This document shows positions 1 to 5,063 of a stretch of DNA of 5,063 nucleotides, piece after piece. The translations under genes were made by a program, and so were the position numbers. Below the pieces are notes generated by a model that did no database searches, had not been told where the DNA came from, and saw nothing but the letters and a program-made list of their open reading frames with translations. Every line of letters starts with the position of its first letter. Within the stretch, counting starts at the first letter, position 1. The DNA lies in the NCBI GenBank assembly GCA_003497555.1, contig DNNS01000374.1, forward strand, positions 1 to 5,063, in the 5' to 3' direction. The DNA is from Spirochaetia bacterium (GTDB taxonomy: Bacteria; Spirochaetota; UBA12135).

Positions 1-2
1 GG

Positions 3-77
3 GTTCATTTCGACATCCTGATTTACCGGATAAAAGTTAATACCACACCCGCGGCAACCATACCTGTTTACCCATGA
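3..77 (+). CDS. Possible C-terminal end of an upstream gene (partial)
   Basis: One frame is open from the window edge to a TGA at 75-77. It gives 24 residues ending ATIPVYP, and I do not recognise the product. If real, it ends 19 nt before the GTG start of the transporter, with that gene's Shine-Dalgarno in the gap, which is normal operon spacing. A periplasmic adaptor or a TolC-like channel would be the expected neighbour of an RND gene, but nothing in these residues shows that. A second frame is also open from the edge, ending at TAA 38-40 after 12 codons, so the true frame cannot be decided from this stretch. No convincing promoter is visible in 1-96, which mildly favours read-through from upstream. 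Confidence 0.25.
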   Translation, partial: VHFDILIYRIKVNTTPAATIPVYP

Positions 78-85
78 TTACTGCC

Positions 86-90
86 GAGGG
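86..90 (+). promoter_or_regulatory. Shine-Dalgarno (GAGGG) for the RND transporter
   Basis: GAGGG lies 6 nt before the GTG at 97. It is the only good ribosome-binding site near the transporter's N-terminus. The ATG at 121 has no purine-rich element at proper distance and is preceded by T7 and A-rich sequence. This supports GTG 97 as the start, although family N-termini fit ATG 121 at least as well. Confidence 0.55.
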
Positions 91-96
91 CTTCCG

Positions 97-3000
97 GTGC
101 AGGCAGCGGTTTTTTTAAAAATGAAAAAAATTATTCTTTATTTTCTTTTTAATCCGACAGCGGCTTTTATGACAGCGCTTTTTCTGATCATTGCCGGAAT
201 CATTTCCATACCAAAACTTTCTTTTCAGCCGGCAGTACAAAATGAAAACAAGGAAATCACCATACTGGCCCGCTATCCGGGTATGAACGCGGCGCGTATT
301 GAAAAAATACTTGTCCGACCCATCGAAAACGAACTTGCAGATTTGCCTGGAATTTCCGATATATATTCTGTCAGCGAGGACAGCAGCGCTAAAATATTTG
401 TTTATTTTCACAGCCGGGTAAAACTCGCTCCGGCGGTCAACGAAATCAGAAGCCGTCTGGACGGACTTTCTTCCCGCTTCCCAAGAGAAGCGGAAAAACC
501 TGTAGTGTTGTATTATAATCCTCTTGCTGAACCGTTTATGATCATCAGTCTGCATCAGCCGGGCTTTACAGCAGGACGCAGCAGGGAATACGCTGAAAAA
601 AACTTAAAACCCCGGCTGGCCAGAATACCGGGAATCGGTGAGATTGAAATTGCCGGAGGCCTGATTGATGAAATTCTGGTCAGTATTGATCCGGATCGTC
701 TGAAAGCTTCAGGACTCGGACTTTCGGATATAATAAGCTCTCTGCAGAAAAATAATATTTCGCTTCCCGCCGGAAATATAAAAAACGCTTCTATGGAAAT
801 TCCGGTTTTTTTTAACGGCAGATTTAACTCCGTTTACGATATAACCCAAACCAGGCTCGGCGTTTCAGGCCGCATAAAACTTTCTGATCTTGCGGAAATT
901 AACCGCAATACGCGTACGCCCGAGAATCATGCCTCCATGAACGGCAGTGAAAAAATTTTGCTTTACCTGTATAAAACTTCCGAAGCTTCTTTGCTGGAAT
1001 GCGCCGTAAAAATTAAAAAAGAAATCGCCGGGTGCCGGGATGCTGAAATTGAAATTACTCATAATGCCGCGGATTCTTTAACCCAGGCGCTGAACAGCAT
1101 TATTACAGCCCTGATTTTTTCCGGGATATCCGCGCTGCTGGTATTAGGGCTGCTTACCGGAGATATTAGGATTTTCCCCGCAGTTCTTTTATCTCTGCCG
1201 GTTTCCCTGCTTCCGGCCTTTATTTTCATGTCTGTTAAAGGCAGTCTTTCGATTATGCATCTATCCGGACTGGCTTTGGCCTGCGGCCTGGTACTTGACT
1301 CTTCTATTATAATTTGTGAAGTTTTAAAACCGCAGGAATCGATACGGGCCTCCACCCTCAGAGTGTACGGCATATTAAAACCGCTGGCAGCCGGAATTTT
1401 TACTACCCTGATTGTTTTTCTGCCTGTATTGTTTTTTAAAAACGACTTGTCGGCTGTTTTCCGCGATTTATCTGCCGGTGTTTCGGTATGTCTTCTGATC
1501 TCGCTTGCCGCTTCGCTTTTTATTACGCCTTCCTGTTATCTGTTTTTAAAAAAAAAGCTGCCGTCCGGAAGCGGATTTTTTTTAAAACTTTCGGATTTAA
1601 TATTTATGCGCATTGATGCTGTTTATATGTATACCCTTGAGTACTGCAGAAAAAATCCTCTGCCGCTTTTTGCCGGCTCTTTTCTTCTGCTTTTTTTCTC
1701 CATCGTTTTTATGCAGATAATCAGGCAGGAACATTTTGAACTTGCACCTTCAGAATATCTGCGCTGCCAGCTGGAACTGCCTTCCGGTACCAGTCTGAAA
1801 CGCACTGTAATGCTTTCGGAAAAACTTGGAATTAATCTGACTAACCTTATTCCGCAGATTTATTCAGTACAGCTGAAGGCAGAACCGGGGCATGCGGTTT
1901 TTCTGCTGAAAAGCAGTGTCCCGGATAAAACGCTTTCAGTTTTAAAAAAAACCTTTCCTTCCTGGTATGAAGGTTCGCTGTTTTTCAGCAGCCGCTCCGG
2001 CATGGAAAACGATCGGGAAATAGAAATAGAACTGCTGGGTGCAAACCGCGAAACTTTACCGGATTTGGCCTTACGGGCAGGTAAAAAACTGCAAAGTCTT
2101 TCCATCGCTGAAGAAGTTATTTACCGTTTTAAGGAAAAAAGACCGGGCTACTCCTGGGTTCCAAAAAATCATGAATGGCACGATATTTCCGCCGCACTGG
2201 CAGCCGATACTCTGCGAAATTCTCTCTACGGTGCAGTTGCGGAAAAATATCTGGAAAATAATTCTGAAACCGATATTCGCATCAGACTGGCATCCGGATA
2301 TGACGGAAGCCGTATTTTTCTGAAAACCAGTAACCAGGCGGCAGTAAACCTGGAAAATGTTTTTAAACAGACTTCTGTCAGTGAAGATATGAAAATTTTC
2401 CGGAAAAACCGCAAATATCTTCTGCAGATTTCCCTGATTCGAAGCAAGCGTACCGGTTTTTATAATGCGGTTAATGCCGTTAATCAGGCGCTTGCGGATT
2501 TACCCCGAAATACTGATGAAAATTTTGAAATCGGCGGAAATTTCAGGGAAAAATCCAGAAGTAATTTTACTGCTTCCATATCTGTGCTGCTGTCTTTTCT
2601 GCTTATTTATTTTTTGCTGGCTTCGGTTTATAAAAATACTATTATGCCCCTGCTGGTGCTTATTCCTCTGCCGTTTTCCGCAGCCGGCGCAGTAATATTT
2701 ATGCTGATAGCCGGAATACCATTTTCCCTTCCTGCTTATCTGGGTTTTATGCTGCTTTTCGGAATTGCTGTTAATAATTCCATTCTGCTTGGCGATGCTA
2801 TTTTGGATAGCGGTGCAGCCGGTAAAAACAAATCAGATTTTTATAAAATTGTATCAGCCTGCCGGAAGCGTTTAAAACCGGCCATGATTACAGCGCTTAC
2901 TACCATTGCATCTTCCCTGGCCGCCCTGCTTCCGGCCCAGGGAGGCAGTCTTTTCCGGCCGGTATTTTTAATAGCAGCAGCCGGGATGTTTTTTTCGCTT

Positions 3001-3111
3001 TTTTTCGTTATGCTGTTAGTACCCTTGACGAGCTTTTATATTTCACGTCAAAATTTTACCAGGCTGGAGCGTGTTTCTCTGCTGCAGGACAGTATGGTTC
3101 ATGAAGGATAA
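97..3111 (+). CDS. RND-superfamily efflux transporter, permease (AcrB-like) subunit
   Basis: This is an inner-membrane, proton-driven exporter, normally a trimer working with a periplasmic adaptor and an outer-membrane channel; neither partner is identifiable in this window. The 1004 residues show the full duplicated RND plan: TM1 (about 13-37), a porter loop with YPGMNAARIEK and RPIENELADLPGI (60-86), TM2-6 (about 332-484), an amphipathic linker, TM7 (about 522-542), a second porter loop (543-824) and TM8-12 (825-983). TM4 has GLVLDSSIIICE: Asp401 matches AcrB D407, but Ser402 replaces D408. TM10 has AVNNSILLGD, with Asn893 in place of AcrB K940. Arg925 and Thr932 match R971 and T978. The second loop is roughly 30 residues shorter than in AcrB (1049 aa overall). 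Start: GTG 97 follows a good GAGGG, but ATG 121 (996 aa) resembles typical RND N-termini (MKKIILYFLFNP). The stop overlaps uvrC. Substrate is unknown, and family membership is near certain. Confidence 0.95.
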   Translation: MQAAVFLKMKKIILYFLFNPTAAFMTALFLIIAGIISIPKLSFQPAVQNENKEITILARYPGMNAARIEKILVRPIENELADLPGISDIYSVSEDSSAKIFVYFHSRVKLAPAVNEIRSRLDGLSSRFPREAEKPVVLYYNPLAEPFMIISLHQPGFTAGRSREYAEKNLKPRLARIPGIGEIEIAGGLIDEILVSIDPDRLKASGLGLSDIISSLQKNNISLPAGNIKNASMEIPVFFNGRFNSVYDITQTRLGVSGRIKLSDLAEINRNTRTPENHASMNGSEKILLYLYKTSEASLLECAVKIKKEIAGCRDAEIEITHNAADSLTQALNSIITALIFSGISALLVLGLLTGDIRIFPAVLLSLPVSLLPAFIFMSVKGSLSIMHLSGLALACGLVLDSSIIICEVLKPQESIRASTLRVYGILKPLAAGIFTTLIVFLPVLFFKNDLSAVFRDLSAGVSVCLLISLAASLFITPSCYLFLKKKLPSGSGFFLKLSDLIFMRIDAVYMYTLEYCRKNPLPLFAGSFLLLFFSIVFMQIIRQEHFELAPSEYLRCQLELPSGTSLKRTVMLSEKLGINLTNLIPQIYSVQLKAEPGHAVFLLKSSVPDKTLSVLKKTFPSWYEGSLFFSSRSGMENDREIEIELLGANRETLPDLALRAGKKLQSLSIAEEVIYRFKEKRPGYSWVPKNHEWHDISAALAADTLRNSLYGAVAEKYLENNSETDIRIRLASGYDGSRIFLKTSNQAAVNLENVFKQTSVSEDMKIFRKNRKYLLQISLIRSKRTGFYNAVNAVNQALADLPRNTDENFEIGGNFREKSRSNFTASISVLLSFLLIYFLLASVYKNTIMPLLVLIPLPFSAAGAVIFMLIAGIPFSLPAYLGFMLLFGIAVNNSILLGDAILDSGAAGKNKSDFYKIVSACRKRLKPAMITALTTIASSLAALLPAQGGSLFRPVFLIAAAGMFFSLFFVMLLVPLTSFYISRQNFTRLERVSLLQDSMVHEG

Positions 3112-4951
3112 AAGCAAACTCTCCCTGCTCCCGGATTCTGCCGGCGTGTATCTCATGAAAGACAGTGCCGGAAAAATTATTTATATCGGCAAGGCAAAAA
3201 ACCTCAAAAACCGCGTTCGCTCATATTTTACCGGCAAGGATCTTTACTTAAAGACCGAAGCTCTGGTCTCGCGCATAGAAGACCTTGATATTATTGTGAC
3301 CAATAATGAAAAAGAGGCTTTTATACTGGAAAACAATCTTATTAAACAGCACCAGCCTTTTTATAATATTAATCTTAAAGACAATAAAACCTATCCTTAT
3401 ATTAAAGTTACGCTGGAAGAAGAATATCCGCGTATCATCAAAACCAGGGAATATAAAAAAGACGGCCTGTATTTCGGTCCATACCCTGACGCCGGAGCAG
3501 CCGCTCTATGCCTGGAAATTATCGACTGGTATTTTCCCCTTAAAAAGTGCCAGGGCAGAAGATTTGGCAGCGGTAAAAGATGCCTTAATTTCCATTTAAA
3601 AAAATGCCTGGGGCCCTGCCAGGGAATTTCTCCCCGGGAATACCGCAGATATGTTGACGACGCGGTATTGTTTTTAAAGGGAGAACATCAAAAACTTATT
3701 CCGCAGCTTGAAGAGCGTCTGCAGGAAAAAAAAAAAGCCCGTGATTATGAAAGCGCCATGGTTCTGAGGGATCAAATTGCCGCTGTAAAAAAACTTGATG
3801 AAAATCAGCGGGTTGAAATTTTTAATAAAAAATCCTTCGATGCCGCCGGATATTTCTATAACGGATCTTCTGTCATCCTGGCTGTGCTGCTCTTTCGCAG
3901 CGGACGTTTGGCAGGAAAAAACTCTTTTGAAATACCGGTAACGCGATTCGCCGGAAGTCCGCAGGCTGCGGCCGAAGCGGAGGAAAACGCTGATCCGGAT
4001 TTTTTAACCGATATTCTGCTGCGTTATTACGATACCCATGTCTATCCGGTGGAAGAAATAATTGTCTCCTTTGCAGCCGGGAATATTCTTGATGAAATGC
4101 TGTCTGATATATTTACCGCGCGAGGTTTTCAGGTTCCGGTTATATCCCGGCCTGCAAAAGGCGCACGCCGGGATATACTGGAACTCGCTGACCATAACGC
4201 CCGTCTTTCTTTTTATGAAGCCCGTCATACTGCGGAAAAACAAAATGCACTCAAAGAAATGAAAAACCTTCTGAAACTTCCGTCTCTGCCGGCGGTGATT
4301 GAGTGTTTTGATATAGCCAATACCGCAGACAAGGCGGTAATAGCAGGTATGACCAGTTTTAAAGACGGGAAAAAAAATCCGGCCGAATACCGTATTTTTA
4401 ATATTAAAAATGCTTCAGGACAAAATGATTTTGCCGCAGTAGAGGAAGCGGTACTGCGCCGCTACCGGCGTAAATTAGCTGAAGGGAAAATGCCTGATCT
4501 GATTATTATTGACGGCGGACGCGGCCAGCTTAACTCCGCCATGAAAAGCCTGGCTGAACTTGGCATTAATAAACAGCCGCTCATTGCCCTAGCCAAGGAA
4601 AATGAAGAAATTTTTATACCGCGTCTTACTGAACCCCTGCGTTTCCCTCTGGAAAACAGTGCAATGCAGATGCTTATGCAGATACGCGATGAAACGCACC
4701 GTTTTACCAATTCCCGTCATATACGCGCACGCGATCAGATTTCCGTGCATTCAGTTTTATATTCCATTCCCGGCATAGGAAAGCAAAAAGTACGCATGCT
4801 TTATAAAAAATTCAAATCATTGAATGGAATTAGAGATGCCCGGAGCGAAGAGATACGCAGTTTACCTTTTTTCAGCTCTTCTGATGCAGAAAGACTAAAA
4901 GAATTTTTTAAAGGAGTAAAAGATTCGGGCAGAGGAGACTTGAACTCCTGA
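3101..4951 (+). CDS. uvrC: UvrABC excinuclease subunit C
   Basis: UvrC binds the UvrB-DNA lesion complex in the cytoplasm and makes the 3' then 5' incisions of nucleotide excision repair. The 616 residues match the family length (E. coli 610). Domains: GIY-YIG nuclease 10-90 (GVY 15-17, YIG 28-30, probable catalytic Tyr28, Arg38 and Glu77); four Cys at 150, 161, 169 and 173, matching the Fe-S cysteines of E. coli UvrC; UvrB-binding UVR helices about 197-232; RNase H-like 5' nuclease with Asp404 (ECFD), Asp443, Asp471 (IIIDGG) and His533 (DETH); tandem helix-hairpin-helix from about 551. The first hairpin (IPGIGKQK) is intact. The second reads LPFFSSSDAERL and lacks the usual Gly. ATG 3101 gives a normal N-terminus and overlaps the transporter stop by 11 bp; AGGA at 3086-3089 is a somewhat distant Shine-Dalgarno. 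An in-frame GTG at 3071 would add MFLCCRTVWF, which is not UvrC-like. The final residues SGRGDLNS are encoded antisense to tRNA-Pro. Confidence 0.97.
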   Translation: MKDKSKLSLLPDSAGVYLMKDSAGKIIYIGKAKNLKNRVRSYFTGKDLYLKTEALVSRIEDLDIIVTNNEKEAFILENNLIKQHQPFYNINLKDNKTYPYIKVTLEEEYPRIIKTREYKKDGLYFGPYPDAGAAALCLEIIDWYFPLKKCQGRRFGSGKRCLNFHLKKCLGPCQGISPREYRRYVDDAVLFLKGEHQKLIPQLEERLQEKKKARDYESAMVLRDQIAAVKKLDENQRVEIFNKKSFDAAGYFYNGSSVILAVLLFRSGRLAGKNSFEIPVTRFAGSPQAAAEAEENADPDFLTDILLRYYDTHVYPVEEIIVSFAAGNILDEMLSDIFTARGFQVPVISRPAKGARRDILELADHNARLSFYEARHTAEKQNALKEMKNLLKLPSLPAVIECFDIANTADKAVIAGMTSFKDGKKNPAEYRIFNIKNASGQNDFAAVEEAVLRRYRRKLAEGKMPDLIIIDGGRGQLNSAMKSLAELGINKQPLIALAKENEEIFIPRLTEPLRFPLENSAMQMLMQIRDETHRFTNSRHIRARDQISVHSVLYSIPGIGKQKVRMLYKKFKSLNGIRDARSEEIRSLPFFSSSDAERLKEFFKGVKDSGRGDLNS

Positions 4952-4997
4952 CCCCCAGCACCCCATACTGGTACGCTACCAACTGCGCTACTGCCCG
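4925..4997 (-). tRNA. tRNA-Pro (anticodon GGG)
   Basis: On the minus strand, 73 nt fold into a complete cloverleaf. The acceptor stem CGGGCAG/CTGCCCG is perfect. The D stem is GCGC/GCGT with loop AGTTGGTA. The anticodon stem is CCAGT/GCTGG with loop ATGGGGT, the variable loop is 5 nt, and the T stem AGGAG/CTCCT closes the loop TTCAAGT. The anticodon GGG lies at 4962-4964 and decodes CCC and CCU proline codons. The following G37, together with G36, is the known recognition element for TrmD m1G37 methylation. The discriminator is A73. No CCA is encoded, since the next template bases give ATC, so CCA must be added after transcription. The gene has its own promoter upstream and is convergent with uvrC, overlapping its 3' end by 27 bp. 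No hairpin-plus-U-tract terminator is evident just downstream within uvrC. Confidence 0.97.
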
Positions 4998-5006
4998 GCT
5001 GAAGAT

Positions 5007-5035
5007 ATTATAAAGCCGGTTTGAATAAAAAGCAA
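5007..5035 (-). promoter_or_regulatory. Sigma-70-type promoter of tRNA-Pro
   Basis: Read on the minus strand, a perfect TATAAT -10 box (5012-5007) is preceded after exactly 17 nt by TTGCTT (5035-5030), which keeps the TTG core of the -35 consensus. Transcription would be expected to start near the A at 5000, only about 3 nt before the mature tRNA 5' end at 4997. RNase P would therefore have a very short leader to remove. No GC-rich stringent-type discriminator is seen between the -10 box and the predicted start (ATCTTC). Confidence 0.75.
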
Positions 5036-5063
5036 ATCTTGGGGTGCAAATTTATTTCTTGGG
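5032..5063 (+). repeat. Short imperfect direct repeat at the window edge
   Basis: GCAAAT followed directly by CTTGGG (5032-5043) recurs as GCAAAT and CTTGGG separated by 6 nt (5046-5051 and 5058-5063). The first copy overlaps the -35 region of the tRNA-Pro promoter. The pattern is cut by the window end, so it cannot be told whether it belongs to a longer repeat, an upstream operator, or chance. Confidence 0.25.

Noticed and set aside
9..40. Possible promoter (TTCGAC and an A-rich -10-like stretch) before the transporter
   Set aside because: At proper spacing the -10 candidate does not resemble TATAAT, so no promoter could be supported.
115..555. Minus-strand open frame of 146 codons opposite the transporter N-terminus
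   Set aside because: It is wholly antisense to conserved RND coding sequence, is rich in Phe, Lys and Arg as expected from the complement, and has no recognisable domain. It is a shadow frame.
2039..2323. Plus-strand open frame of 94 codons inside the transporter
   Set aside because: It overlaps the conserved second porter loop in another frame, shows no domain, and has no strong ribosome site. It is most likely chance.
3071..3100. Upstream GTG start for uvrC adding MFLCCRTVWF
   Set aside because: The extension lies fully within the transporter gene, looks unlike UvrC N-termini, and ATG 3101 gives the standard length and sequence.
4004..4262. Short open frames on both strands within the middle of uvrC
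   Set aside because: They overlap a region of uvrC with an intact protein match and have no independent support.
4925..4997. tRNA 3' end as an attachment site for a mobile element
   Set aside because: No integrase gene and no second copy of the tRNA 3' end are present in the window, and uvrC, not foreign DNA, lies beyond the 3' end.

Overview
This is an ordinary, gene-dense bacterial segment from a diderm (Gram-negative-type) organism. That inference rests on the large RND inner-membrane exporter, a family that normally works with a periplasmic adaptor and an outer-membrane channel. Base composition is in the mid-40s % G+C by eye. Codon choice favours AAA and TTT, and homopolymeric A/T tracts are common. 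The proline tRNA carries no encoded CCA, so the host must add CCA enzymatically. I cannot place the phylum from sequence alone.

Layout. Positions 1-77 may hold the last codons of an unidentified upstream gene. A strong GAGGG Shine-Dalgarno (86-90) precedes a GTG-initiated RND-superfamily transporter subunit (97-3111). Its stop overlaps the ATG of uvrC by 11 bp (3101-4951, + strand), so the two genes almost certainly share a transcript. On the opposite strand lies tRNA-Pro(GGG) (4925-4997), convergent with uvrC. The last eight codons and the stop of uvrC lie inside the tRNA gene, on its antisense strand. The tRNA has its own recognisable sigma-70-type promoter (5007-5035), which would leave a leader of only about 3 nt. 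The remaining end of the window (4998-5063) holds this promoter and a short imperfect repeat.

How the genes relate. The transporter is expected to export small molecules or lipophilic compounds across the envelope, driven by proton motive force. UvrC makes both incisions in nucleotide excision repair. There is no obvious pathway link between them, and I read the pairing as transcriptional and translational coupling. I see no new biological system here. The points worth a second look are the uvrC/tRNA antisense overlap, the reduced proton-relay residues and shortened second periplasmic loop of the transporter, the degenerate second helix-hairpin-helix of UvrC, and long A-tracts in both coding genes.
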